Origin: Candidatus Cardinium hertigii
Lineage (GTDB): Bacteria; Bacteroidota; Bacteroidia; Cytophagales_A; Amoebophilaceae
DNA length: 27,324 bases
Assembly (NCBI RefSeq): GCF_003788695.1
Contig: NZ_RARA01000026.1
Coordinates: forward strand, 6,257-33,580
Reading direction: 5' to 3'
In this document: piece after piece, positions 1-9,582 of the stretch
Numbering within the stretch: position 1 is the stretch's first letter
Layout of the letters: the number at the start of each line of letters is the position of its first letter
Made by a program: the position numbers and the translations under genes
The notes under the pieces: model-generated
Told to the model about the DNA's origin: nothing
The model's input: only the letters and a program-made list of their open reading frames with translations
Database searches by the model: none

Positions 1-1007
1 AAAAGCAATTGAGACAATAGGCTAAATTTAAAGTGCCAAAACAAAATGATAATACCAAGGCCGATCCAAACGGTTTCTATTCCCCATTTACGAGAACTGA
101 ATGATGAAAAAGAAAGTTTTTCAACCCACCCCCCTACTCCTTTTTGGAGCTGACCTATCCCCTTTCTTACATATCCACTTACTCCTGAAATAAGTTCCCA
201 TAGCACCAATCCACTGCTAAAGGTAATAATAAACTTTCCTACTGGTAGAGCGGGAAAAAAGCTGAACGAAAAAAGGTGAAACGAAACAAAGCTTATATGC
301 TCTGCAAGTGGACCGAGCAGTAGATCTTTTGATATTAACCCCACTAAGAGTGGAATAGTAACTGAAAATCCTACACTATAACCAATAGACCACAAACTTG
401 GGATAATGGCGAAAGGGAGCTTTTGTCCCAACAGCGACGGGAATATATAATATGTCTTTGCAATCAATGCTCCAAGGCGCCCAATACCATCACGGATGCT
501 AAATAGCACCAAGGTTGCAAGAATCCCAATTGTCATAGCTTTGGCTTGTTGCGGATGCGTTTGAGACGTTATAACTTGGTGGGTGAGTTTACTAACAGGA
601 AAAGGATATTGTTTCTCCTCAATAAAATGGCTACTAAGTTGTTTCCCAATAATAAGTCCAAGGCCTCCGGCACAGATGCACAAAGCTGCCATGACGGTAC
701 AAAAATAAAAGGGAGATTCGATCCATGATTTAAAAACGGTAGGATCAAGAAAATGGAGCATAGGTAATGCAAAGCCTACTCCCGTTGCCAAAATGCCACC
801 CACACTACCGAGGGCTTGCATAGATGCAATGGATTTATTTTTCGAAGCGGTGCTCTGTTTAGATGTAAACTTGAAAATGAAATGGCCCAAAAGCACGAGG
901 GTAGGAGCCATCCACGGACCCATAGTGGTTGTCATAGAGATATAGCTCAAAACAAACGTTGAAAAAAGAGCAAATATAATGCCAACACTGATAATCAATA
1001 ACTCCAT
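1..1007 (-). CDS. OPT-family-like membrane transporter, partial (3' end outside window)
   Basis: An open frame on the minus strand runs from an ATG at 1007-1005 to the window edge without a stop, giving about 335 residues; the C-terminus is missing. The protein is very hydrophobic, with several predicted membrane spans. It has the flavour of oligopeptide transporter (OPT) family proteins: an early helix ending in MTTTMGPWMAPTL, a glycine-rich helix (GSVGGILATGVGFALP), then a helix followed by a cytosolic loop with EEKQYPFPVSKLTHQV, which resembles the 'LPFPEG' loop of OPT members. OPT proteins import peptides or metal chelates using the proton gradient, which would suit an amino-acid-dependent symbiont. 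An in-frame TTG lies one codon upstream, and a stop about 13 codons upstream limits the start. The gene follows 16S rRNA on the same strand, 265 bp away. The family call is by eye and moderate; that it is a multi-span membrane protein is much surer. Confidence 0.6.
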   Translation of the reverse strand, partial: MELLIISVGIIFALFSTFVLSYISMTTTMGPWMAPTLVLLGHFIFKFTSKQSTASKNKSIASMQALGSVGGILATGVGFALPMLHFLDPTVFKSWIESPFYFCTVMAALCICAGGLGLIIGKQLSSHFIEEKQYPFPVSKLTHQVITSQTHPQQAKAMTIGILATLVLFSIRDGIGRLGALIAKTYYIFPSLLGQKLPFAIIPSLWSIGYSVGFSVTIPLLVGLISKDLLLGPLAEHISFVSFHLFSFSFFPALPVGKFIITFSSGLVLWELISGVSGYVRKGIGQLQKGVGGWVEKLSFSSFSSRKWGIETVWIGLGIIILFWHFKFSLLSQLL

Positions 1008-1272
1008 CAAATTCTTTAAATAAACAAACCATCCAATGGTTCGCGCTTATATTTTTACAAGCGTACGGCTGCTACCATGTACTATCAGAAACTGATTTAA
1101 CCCTTTAGAATAAGGATGCAATATCTTATGCACGTAACATCAGTAAGTAAGATATACCAAATAGTAAGAAAATGCCTAAAATATTATTTTTTTCTATATA
1201 CCGGGTCTTAAAAAGGAAGAAAAGAACTTTAAAAAAGATGAGGTAAGAAAAGAGGGACAGCAACCCACTCTA
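1008..1272. other. Intergenic, 16S trailer and upstream of transporter
   Basis: AT-rich spacer between the transporter start and the 16S 3' end. On the minus strand it carries the 16S trailer, including the trailer half (1246-1257) of a probable processing stem. I see no tRNA, no 23S start, no Bacteroidota TAnnTTTG promoter and no clear hairpin-plus-T terminator, so read-through from the rRNA into the transporter cannot be excluded. Confidence 0.5.
1246..1257 (-). other. 16S trailer half of probable RNase III processing stem
   Basis: The plus-strand sequence AGAAAAGAGGGA here is complementary, apart from a 2-nt bulge, to TCCCTCTTCT at 2855-2864 in the 16S leader. In the precursor RNA these two segments would bracket the 16S and form a stem of about 10 bp, as expected for RNase III processing. 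Short complementarity in purine-rich DNA can arise by chance, so this is moderate. Confidence 0.45.
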
Positions 1273-2797
<1,525 letters not shown>

Positions 2798-2854
2798 TAT
2801 TATTAATGTATTCCCAATTATAACATCGGGAATGATTTTTTTGAGTCACACACT

Positions 2855-2864
2855 TCCCTCTTCT
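2855..2864 (-). other. 16S leader half of probable RNase III processing stem
   Basis: Partner of 1246-1257. It lies about 60 nt upstream of the mature 16S 5' end and about 105 nt downstream of the predicted transcription start. A second small inverted repeat, ATTCCC (2810-2815) with GGGAAT (2828-2833), lies between this stem and the mature 5' end. Confidence 0.45.
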
Positions 2865-2975
2865 CACTAAACTATATCCAGTGAGCTTCTTACCTGCATC
2901 AATTTCAAAGAACTATAAACAATCAATAACCATTAGCCACTCGTTTAGTTGTTAATGGCTCGACTGCTTATGGAA

Positions 2976-3005
2976 CAAAGGTACATACTTTTTTGAGATT
3001 TGCAA
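2976..3005 (-). promoter_or_regulatory. Bacteroidota-type promoter of 16S rRNA
   Basis: Read on the minus strand: TTG (3005-3003), a 19-bp spacer, then TACCTTTG (2983-2976). This fits the Bacteroidota primary sigma consensus, -33 TTTG/TTG and -7 TAnnTTTG. Transcription would start near 2969, giving a 16S leader of about 170 nt. It is the only complete match to this consensus that I found in the window, consistent with a strong rRNA promoter. Confidence 0.8.
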
Positions 3006-3452
3006 TAAACTTTTCAATAAAAAAGAAAAGCAAGTATGCTTACACTTATGGCGGATCGCTGAAATATCGGCTAGACGTAATTGACCGCTTTGTTTGAGTG
3101 ACACAATATGATTATAATTAATTAAATGGGATTATTAACACAGGATAGATATGATAACATATTTATAAACAGGTTAAAAACGTTATTAACTAACGAAGAT
3201 AAGTAAGAAGGCGGCCTTACAAAGGGTAAAACAAACAACTATTTGATCTCAGATCGTGCGTTCTGCTTTCCCAGCTTTAGAAAACATTCCTAAATTCTTT
3301 CGTCGTTCCTGATTTTCTTTATATTGTATATATACCTTTCATTAGCAATTCCAAAAAATTTTACTAAAAGGTTTCTTCTGTTATAAAAATTCTAGTTTAC
3401 TTAAAGTTGATTAACCGCTATATGTAAAGCATCAAATTTATTATAGTACAAT
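3006..3452. other. Intergenic between rRNA promoter and glycosyltransferase gene
   Basis: About 450 bp of AT-rich DNA separating two divergent transcription units. No credible ORF or RNA gene is seen. A palindrome, GATCTCAGATC, lies near 3245-3255. TACCTTTC at 3333-3340 resembles the Bacteroidota -7 element apart from its last base and faces the downstream gene, but no matching -33 TTG is at the right distance, so it is only a weak promoter candidate. Confidence 0.4.
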
Positions 3453-5864
3453 ATGTTTAGGATTGTTTTTCAAATCTCGTTTACCATAATGTGGTTAGTG
3501 TGTAGTTTTTTTGTTTCATGTAACACATATAGGCATGAAATGAAAACTAAAATTAAACTAAATATGCAACACATACCTACTAGCAATTCTAGCAGTCCGG
3601 ATTTTGTTAGAGGATTATTAGATAATATTCAAAATTTAAATAGTAGATATTTCACAGCTGCTTATGCTAGAAAAGTTCAAGATTGTTTAGATAATTTAAA
3701 AAGAGATAATATTACTCAGGAAGAAAAATATCAAGAAATTAACGTGCTACGTACAATAATCAAAATCGCATGTTGGAATAACCAAATGGTTAATATTAGT
3801 ACAAAAACAGAAATAGAAGAACTTGATAAGAAATTAGCTAAAGTACAATTAGAAGTTTATAATACTTTAAGTTCACCCGTGCCTAAAGAGCTTCACTTTA
3901 TTTGGTTAGGCAGTCCACTAGGAAAAATCCAAAAAAGCTATATTGAAACATGGTATCAAGTGAATAATGGTGATGGATACCAAATTAATATTTGGTATGA
4001 TTCACAAGCTTTAATAGTTTATGAAACCAATGAGAAAATCAAAGAATATGTTAAGAAAAACTTCCCAAGTAACTATATAACACAAGTTAATGATTTACAA
4101 GATCAGTTGTTTAATGCAATAAATAACTCCTGCGAGAATCCTGATGTTATTCGTGTTCGCTTTCTTACGCAGGAAAAGATAGTAACAGAAAAAGAGAATT
4201 TTCAAGACAAATTAGAACAGAATCAACAAGCAATTAAAGAATTCCAGCAGCAGAAGCATAACTTATATAAAATAAGAGATATACGTACGGATGGCAAGAT
4301 AGATGCATGGACTTTAAAAGATCCTTATAACCAAGAGTTATCATTAAGAATGAATTGCGCATCAGCATCAGATTGTGCTCGCTTAGAAATTATAAAACAG
4401 TACGGAGGCATTTACATTGATGTTGATCTTCTTCCGCCCTTTCAGGAGCATATAGATATATTTTCAGATTTTAAAAATCTAGAAGACAACAAGATAGAAC
4501 TGAATAGAGTGCTATATACTGTTCAAACAGAGCAGTTACTTAACAATGTTCCAGCAGCATTGAGATTGGATGGTAGAAATGATTTATCAAATCATTATTT
4601 ACATATGATGTATCCCCCCCCTACGGGTATTTTTTTATTGTATCCTAGTAGCTGTATTAGTAGCGAAATGAGTAGAAAACAAATAGAAATAAACAGAAAA
4701 CATACACAGATATCCATAAAAAAAGATATAGCATATTACTGGAAATTAAAAGAAATAATACAATCCATACAATATACATCAAACAACATTTCATCAAAAT
4801 CTATTAAAGAAATTTTTGCTCCATTAGGTGAAATAAAAATTATGAAGAATCATTTTAGGACATCTAGTATAGGATATCTATGTAATAACTCATTTATTGC
4901 AACTCATTGTGATACAGGTTCTGAAAATAATGATATTACAAAGCTTATCAAAAAGATTTCTGGTAACTATGCGAGGCTTAAGAAGATTGGAGATAAAAAA
5001 AATATCACAAATCTGGATATAAACTTTTTGTCTTATAGAAAGGATGGATTGGAAGCCGGATCTAGTGCAACTGTAGCAATATCTGGACCTGCCGCTTACA
5101 ACTCATTTTATAGAGAAAACTTTCAAGAATCTTACAAAGAAAAGCTTCCAGATAATATTGTTTATCAACATATACCAATTTTAATGTTATATCCCAGTAG
5201 TAATTATGAAAATAATATACAACTACCTAATGCATTAAAATACAATACATGGACGGAAGAAGATGCTACCTGTTCATGGATGATAGATAGTGATACGCAG
5301 GTGCTTAAAAAGGCTAAAGATAGTAAGATTTTTAACTTCGTTGGTATTAACAATTTTAGGCCCAAGCATAACAAAGTGCTCATATTAGAATTTGGTAAAA
5401 AGAACAAAGAAGGTAAAATTATGCGCTCTTTTATTAGTGAGCAGACTGCAAGTTTGCTATATGCGCGCACTATAAACAGCAAATCACGTTGGATGTGTTG
5501 GGATGGAGAAAATTTTATACATATTACTGGTGAAAAAATTTCATTAGATGAAGAAAGTGAAATAAAAATTGTTCACTATCCTTTTAATGTAGAGGACAAG
5601 ATAGAAAAGGTAGAATCAGAAGCCATAATGAACGTTTCGAACGTAATTCAAATTTATTGGACTTTGTCTGATGTTAAAAATAAAGCATTAGGTAGCGTCA
5701 GTTTTGTAAATACTGTTTTAGATGGCACGCTACTCATAGAAACCTACATGACGATACAACCAAGCATGTTTCACTGGTTTAGATATGATTGGGCTAAAAA
5801 GTTAGCAAAAAATACCGATAAAGCCACGTTAACTGTGACAATACTACCAGCCCCTTTATACTAG
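3453..5864 (+). CDS. Predicted exported GT44-type (large clostridial toxin-like) glucosyltransferase
   Basis: Protein of 803 residues. Residues 1-23 form a hydrophobic export signal ending FFVSC, an imperfect lipobox with Cys23. A helical stretch follows to about 140. The glycosyltransferase core then starts at LHFIWLG (Trp151) and reaches SDCARLEIIKQYGGIYIDVD, with Asp307, Arg310 and the DxD pair Asp323/Asp325. The spacing (Asp to Arg 3, Asp to DxD 16) equals that of TcdB Asp270, Arg273 and Asp286/288. A 'SGPAAY' segment follows, and Trp609 may correspond to the late substrate-binding Trp of the toxins. Family enzymes move a sugar from UDP-sugar to a host GTPase or other protein, using Mn2+. 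Nothing resembling the toxin's autoprotease or delivery regions is recognised. Target and host delivery are inference. The gene is strongly AT-rich and stands alone. An 8-C run at 4614-4621 breaks that composition. Confidence 0.8.
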   Translation: MFRIVFQISFTIMWLVCSFFVSCNTYRHEMKTKIKLNMQHIPTSNSSSPDFVRGLLDNIQNLNSRYFTAAYARKVQDCLDNLKRDNITQEEKYQEINVLRTIIKIACWNNQMVNISTKTEIEELDKKLAKVQLEVYNTLSSPVPKELHFIWLGSPLGKIQKSYIETWYQVNNGDGYQINIWYDSQALIVYETNEKIKEYVKKNFPSNYITQVNDLQDQLFNAINNSCENPDVIRVRFLTQEKIVTEKENFQDKLEQNQQAIKEFQQQKHNLYKIRDIRTDGKIDAWTLKDPYNQELSLRMNCASASDCARLEIIKQYGGIYIDVDLLPPFQEHIDIFSDFKNLEDNKIELNRVLYTVQTEQLLNNVPAALRLDGRNDLSNHYLHMMYPPPTGIFLLYPSSCISSEMSRKQIEINRKHTQISIKKDIAYYWKLKEIIQSIQYTSNNISSKSIKEIFAPLGEIKIMKNHFRTSSIGYLCNNSFIATHCDTGSENNDITKLIKKISGNYARLKKIGDKKNITNLDINFLSYRKDGLEAGSSATVAISGPAAYNSFYRENFQESYKEKLPDNIVYQHIPILMLYPSSNYENNIQLPNALKYNTWTEEDATCSWMIDSDTQVLKKAKDSKIFNFVGINNFRPKHNKVLILEFGKKNKEGKIMRSFISEQTASLLYARTINSKSRWMCWDGENFIHITGEKISLDEESEIKIVHYPFNVEDKIEKVESEAIMNVSNVIQIYWTLSDVKNKALGSVSFVNTVLDGTLLIETYMTIQPSMFHWFRYDWAKKLAKNTDKATLTVTILPAPLY
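4614..4621 (+). repeat. Poly-C(8) tract inside the GT44 gene
   Basis: Eight consecutive C residues encode part of a Pro-Pro-Pro run (residues about 388-390) in an otherwise AT-rich gene. A one-base slip here would truncate the protein between the catalytic DxD and the C-terminal half. Confidence 0.9.
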
Positions 5865-5982
5865 CTTCTATATTGCACGCACTTAAAAACTGGCATTGCA
5901 TTATTAAATTAACCCGCTATGCTTAATTCAAAAACGCACTTATTGCAATTTTTGAAGCCCTAGCCGCTGGAATAAAGGATAA

Positions 5983-6156
5983 CTAGAAAACAAAATAATT
6001 AAAAATGTGCACATACCCAACACAGATATATTTATTGAGGCCATTGCAATAGAAAAAGCGAAATTGCTTGCTTCAAACTTTTTATGCGGTAGGAAAGATA
6101 AAATAATTGTCACTTATCATAAAAACGAAAAAGCAGTTTTATTAAAACATAATTAA
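5983..6156 (+). pseudogene. Short open relic, origin unknown
   Basis: After an in-frame TAA at 5980 the frame stays open for 57 codons to a TAA at 6154-6156, with no ATG; a GTG at 6007 is the only plausible start. The translation has a balanced composition (IPNTDIFIEAIAIEKAKLL, later LCGRKDKIIVTYHKNEKAV) and looks like the tail of a former gene, but I cannot name a family. It contains the 20-bp repeat also found at 8753-8772. Confidence 0.3.
6037..6056 (+). repeat. 20-bp dispersed repeat, copy 1
   Basis: GAGGCCATTGCAATAGAAAA, identical to 8753-8772. The identity stops exactly at both ends. A related GGCCATGCAATAG occurs near 21746. It may be the end of a lost insertion sequence. Confidence 0.6.
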
Positions 6157-6472
6157 TATGACGTACCCAAATTTAAATTTTTTGCATGCGCTTCCCTAAC
6201 CTTACAATAGTAATTTATTGTTTATCAATCTAAAGATTATGTGTGTCTTAAACACACAGTAATATATAGTTGAAGCAAACTTAAAAGTGTGGCATTTTAT
6301 TATTCATAATATTACTGGTAATCAAGTTTGATAAGTACGCTAACAGGCATTAGAAAACATAGGTGAACGGATACAAACACGAATACGCATGGACCAGACC
6401 ACTGAACGGATACCCAGATATATATGGTGAAGTAAAGTACGCTACAACGATAATACAATCCCATAGTTGGCA

Positions 6473-8503
6473 CTAACGTTTTCGATCATTTCTCATAAAA
6501 TGACGAATGTTTAAGATGCGATCCAAACGTTCCCTGATTGGCTGTGTTATCAGATCCCTGAGTTGCTGGTTCAAGTGATGATTATAATCAATCTGAATAT
6601 TAGGCTGTTCCAGTAATAGTGTTGCAATGGCTCTATATCCGCGTATAGCAGCTACATATAAAGGTGTATATCCATCCTCGTCTGCTTTATTTACACTCTC
6701 TGTTGCGCCATGTTCAAGTATGAGTTGAACGAGTGCTAGATTATCTTTATGGACTGCAAAATATAAAGGTGTATATCCGTTCTCGTTTGATTTATTTACA
6801 CTTTCTGGTGTTGCATAAGGCAGTAAGCATTTAGCTAGATCAACGGCTAAATCTACATTGTCATTTATAACTGCAAGATATAAGGGTGTATATCCATTCT
6901 TATTTTCTTTATTTACACGCTCTGTTGCGCCATGTTCAAGTATGAGTTGAACGAGTGCTAGATTACCTTGAAAGACTGCAAAATGTAAGGGTGTATTTCC
7001 GTTCTCATTTTCTTTATTTACATTTTCTGGTGTTGCATAAGGCAGTAAGCATTTAGCTAGATCAACGGCTAAATCTACATTGTCATTTATAACTGCAAGA
7101 TATAAGGGTGTATATCCATTCTTATTTTCTTTATTTACACTTTCTGTTGCGCCATGTTCAAGTAAGAGTTGAACGAGTGCTAGATTACCTTTATGGACTG
7201 CAAGATGTAAAGGTGTATCTCCATTCTTATTTTCTTTATTTACACTCTCTGTTGCGCCATGTTCAAATATGAGTTGAACGAGTGCTAGATTACCTTTATG
7301 GACTGCAAGATATAAAGGTGTATCTCCACTACTCTCGTTTGCTTTATTTACACTTCCTGGTGTTGCATAAGGCAGTAAACATTTAACTAGATCAACGGCT
7401 AAATCTACATTGTCATGCATAATTGCAAAATATAAGGGTGTAACTCCGTCCTTATTTTCTTTATTTACACGCTCTGTTGCGCCATGTTTAAGTAAGTGTT
7501 GAACGAGTGCTAGATTACCTTTATGGACTGCAAGATGTAAAGGTGTATTTCCATTCTTATTTTCTTTATTTACACTTTCTGGTGTTGCATAAGGCAGTAA
7601 GCATTTAACTAGATCAACGGCTAAATTTACATTGTCATTTATAACTGCAAGATATAAGGGTATATCTCCGTCCTTATTTTCTTTACTTACACTTTCTGTT
7701 GCGTCATGTTCAAGTAAGAGTTGAACGAGTGCTAGATTACCTTTATAGACTGCAAGATGTAAAGGTGTATCTCCGTCCTTATTTTCTTTATTTACACGCT
7801 CTGTTGCGCCATGTTCAAGTAACAGTTGAACGAGTGCTAGATTACCTTGACGGACTGCAAAATGTAAGGGTGTATTTCCGTTCTCATTTGCTTTATTTAC
7901 ACTTTCTGGTGTTGCATAAGGCAGTAAGCATTTAACTAGATCAACGGCTAAATCTACATTGTCATTTATAACTGCAAGATATAAGGGTATATCTCCGTCC
8001 TTATTTTCTTTATTTACACTTTCTGTTGCGCCATGTTCAAGTAAGAGTTGAACGAGTGCTAGATTACCTTTATAGACTGCAAGATGTAAAGGTGTATCTC
8101 CATTCTTATTTTCTTTATTTACATTTTCTGGTGTTGCATAAGGCAGTAAGCATTTAGCTAAATCAACGGCTAAATCTACATTGTCATTTATAACTGCTAT
8201 AACTGCAAGATATAAGGGTGTATATCCATTCTTATTTTCTTTATTTACACGCTCTGTTGCGCCATGTTCAAGTATGAGTTGAACGAGTGCTAGATTACCT
8301 TGACAAACTGCAAAATGTAAGGGTGTATTTCCGTTCTCATCTTCTTTATTTACATTTTCTGGTGTTGCATGAGAAAATGTAGCTGTATCTCTTTCGCATT
8401 GATCATTATTTATATGCAGCATTTGTTTGGAACAACTACAAATTACCCCCAACTGCAATATCCCTGATACAAAAAAAATGTACCTAAATCTTTTTATATA
8501 CAT
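6473..8503 (-). CDS. Exported ankyrin-repeat protein (16 repeats)
   Basis: Protein of 676 residues. The N-terminus has basic residues, a hydrophobic core and ICSC at 21-24, so it is a likely lipoprotein (Cys24, possibly Cys22). Residues about 50-625 are 16 ankyrin units with the TPLHLAV signature. They come in two alternating kinds: type A (about 34 residues, GNLALVQLLLEHGATE) and type B (about 38 residues, NDNVDLAVDLVKCLLPYATPE). The order is ABABA-ABABA-ABABA plus a diverged last unit. Unit 2 carries a 3-residue insertion caused by a 9-bp duplication at 8190-8207. A basic tail rich in Arg ends the protein. Ankyrin stacks bind proteins and are abundant in Cardinium and Amoebophilus, where host-directed roles are proposed; with a signal peptide this one should at least reach the envelope. 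The partner is unknown. It stands alone, convergent with the GT44 gene. Confidence 0.92.
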   Translation of the reverse strand: MYIKRFRYIFFVSGILQLGVICSCSKQMLHINNDQCERDTATFSHATPENVNKEDENGNTPLHFAVCQGNLALVQLILEHGATERVNKENKNGYTPLYLAVIAVINDNVDLAVDLAKCLLPYATPENVNKENKNGDTPLHLAVYKGNLALVQLLLEHGATESVNKENKDGDIPLYLAVINDNVDLAVDLVKCLLPYATPESVNKANENGNTPLHFAVRQGNLALVQLLLEHGATERVNKENKDGDTPLHLAVYKGNLALVQLLLEHDATESVSKENKDGDIPLYLAVINDNVNLAVDLVKCLLPYATPESVNKENKNGNTPLHLAVHKGNLALVQHLLKHGATERVNKENKDGVTPLYFAIMHDNVDLAVDLVKCLLPYATPGSVNKANESSGDTPLYLAVHKGNLALVQLIFEHGATESVNKENKNGDTPLHLAVHKGNLALVQLLLEHGATESVNKENKNGYTPLYLAVINDNVDLAVDLAKCLLPYATPENVNKENENGNTPLHFAVFQGNLALVQLILEHGATERVNKENKNGYTPLYLAVINDNVDLAVDLAKCLLPYATPESVNKSNENGYTPLYFAVHKDNLALVQLILEHGATESVNKADEDGYTPLYVAAIRGYRAIATLLLEQPNIQIDYNHHLNQQLRDLITQPIRERLDRILNIRHFMRNDRKR
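6690..8390 (-). repeat. Near-identical tandem DNA repeats in the ankyrin gene
   Basis: Blocks of about 100-115 bp recur with very few changes throughout the gene, for example TTCTTTATTTACAC plus the following CTCTGTTGCGCCATG, and the GGTGTTGCATAAGGCAGTAA block. Identity is high at synonymous positions as well, which points to recent duplication or ongoing conversion and makes copy-number change by recombination likely. Confidence 0.85.
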
Positions 8504-8875
8504 ACATATTATAATTTAATTTTATTAAACATAATGGGCCATACTATAACCTGCTCTCCGCTCTCGTCGTATTTAGTTCAAATGGCATAATATGGTAGCC
8601 TATAAAATAGTTACCTTTTCGAGGATTGCGCCTTAAACCTTAAAATATGCTTAAACGGATGCCTCTTATAATCTACCCCACAAATTTAAGGAAACTTTTT
8701 TAAAAAAACAAATAGAATGCATAAAGAGACGTAAAACTAAAAATGGTATCACGAGGCCATTGCAATAGAAAACAAAAATTTTATAAAAAAGGAAATCTAT
8801 ACTCAAGTGTTAGTTAAAAGCCTTAAAAAAGGACATAAACCATACTATTTTGGCACTGTAAACTTATAAAAAACT
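8504..8875. other. Intergenic with relic and 20-bp repeat
   Basis: About 370 bp between the ankyrin gene start and the 3' end of the small lipoprotein gene; both are on the minus strand. It contains the second 20-bp repeat copy (8753-8772), embedded in a start-less open frame from 8741 to 8869 ending in KPYYFGTVNL. No RNA gene or clear promoter is seen. Confidence 0.4.
8753..8772 (+). repeat. 20-bp dispersed repeat, copy 2
   Basis: Identical to 6037-6056. In both places it is read in the same frame (EAIAIE) within a short relic frame, but the flanking sequences are unrelated, so the identity is a DNA repeat and not a shared gene. Confidence 0.6.
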
Positions 8876-9433
8876 TTAAATTTGTATAATACAACCGCTA
8901 TAATTTTCTATTGTAACGCCCTCCTTACGTGCATCTAAAACAGCATCTTTGACTTCTTTTGAAGGTTTTGTATTGAGAATCATATTTAGTGCTCGTGCTA
9001 CTTTGTACGCTTTATGCCATATATCCTCTATTTGGTTCAGGTATGCGTATACCCCTGCCCCTGATTTTATTACTTTTATTTCTTTTATTACTTTTATTTC
9101 TTTTATTTCTGCTTCTGTTAAGTCTTTGGTTATTGCTATACCTTTTTCTACCTCTTGATCAAATTCATTAATCGTTTTCTCTAGCTCCTTTACCTTTTCT
9201 GTGTTAAGGCTTTTCTTAATTTTAGGCAACGTTTTTTGCCGTAACATGGTTATCGTTTTACGGCTTCTTTCAAATACTTGCATGAGCTTTGTTTTTTCTT
9301 CTGACTGAGTTTTAGACTCTGACTGGGATTTAGGAGAAGGAGGGCATCCACCTGCACTTAAGGTTAAGCCTAACATAGTTAAAAATGATAATAGCGCCCT
9401 TCCACAAATATTTTTATTTTTGTATACTAACAT
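8876..9433 (-). CDS. Small helical lipoprotein of unknown function
   Basis: Protein of 185 residues. An N-terminal signal runs to TLSAGGC, with Cys30 as the likely lipidated residue, followed by a Ser/Lys/Glu-rich linker (about 32-48). The rest is highly charged and predicted helical, probably coiled coil (about 50-115), then a more ordinary helical segment (YLNQIEDIWHKAYKVARAL) and a short tail. Residues about 109-121 repeat EIKVIK twice, the result of an 18-bp tandem duplication. I recognise no family. It is monocistronic as far as can be seen, with secA downstream of nothing shared: secA ends 149 bp upstream on the same strand. Export is well supported; the function is unknown. Confidence 0.75.
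   Translation of the reverse strand: MLVYKNKNICGRALLSFLTMLGLTLSAGGCPPSPKSQSESKTQSEEKTKLMQVFERSRKTITMLRQKTLPKIKKSLNTEKVKELEKTINEFDQEVEKGIAITKDLTEAEIKEIKVIKEIKVIKSGAGVYAYLNQIEDIWHKAYKVARALNMILNTKPSKEVKDAVLDARKEGVTIENYSGCIIQI
9072..9107 (-). repeat. 18-bp tandem duplication in lipoprotein gene
   Basis: ACTTTTATTTCTTTTATT occurs twice head to tail (9072-9089 and 9090-9107). It is in frame and adds one EIKVIK unit, so slippage here changes coiled-coil length by six residues without a frameshift. Confidence 0.85.
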
Positions 9434-9567
9434 AGTAATTGCTGTTTAAAGTTGATGCATGTAATGTTAACGTAATATGTACTGACTAAATACTTAACAT
9501 ATTTAGCAAATAAGAATATGGCTACTAAGCATCTGAATAAATAGATTAAAAACATTTCTGCCATTGG

Positions 9568-9579
9568 GTGAACGGATAC
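9568..9579 (-). repeat. GTATCCGTTCAC dispersed motif next to secA
   Basis: On the minus strand the sequence GTATCCGTTCACCCAATGG begins 3 bp after the secA stop codon and continues with GGCAGAAATGTTTTTAAT. The same 18-nt continuation is found after the right-hand motif at 27259-27278, so this is a second subtype of the dispersed repeat family. Confidence 0.7.
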
Positions 9580-9582
9580 CCC

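Larger units (their letters stand above)
5865..6472. other. Intergenic with decayed sequence and repeat motifs
   Basis: About 600 bp between the convergent glycosyltransferase and ankyrin genes. It holds a short start-less open frame (5983-6156), one copy of a 20-bp dispersed repeat (6037-6056), and two minus-strand copies of the GTATCCGTTCA motif (6363-6374 and 6402-6413) about 39 bp apart. The rest looks like non-functional AT-rich spacer. Confidence 0.5.

Noticed and set aside
569..772. 67-codon minus-strand frame within the first kilobase
   Set aside because: It is an alternative frame inside the transporter gene, which reads open across the whole region.
7699..7935. 78-codon plus-strand frame with internal repeats
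   Set aside because: Shadow of the ankyrin repeats on the opposite strand; its repetitiveness comes from the DNA repeats.
6473..8503. CRISPR-like regular repetition
   Set aside because: The repeats are coding ankyrin units without unique spacers; no cas gene is nearby.
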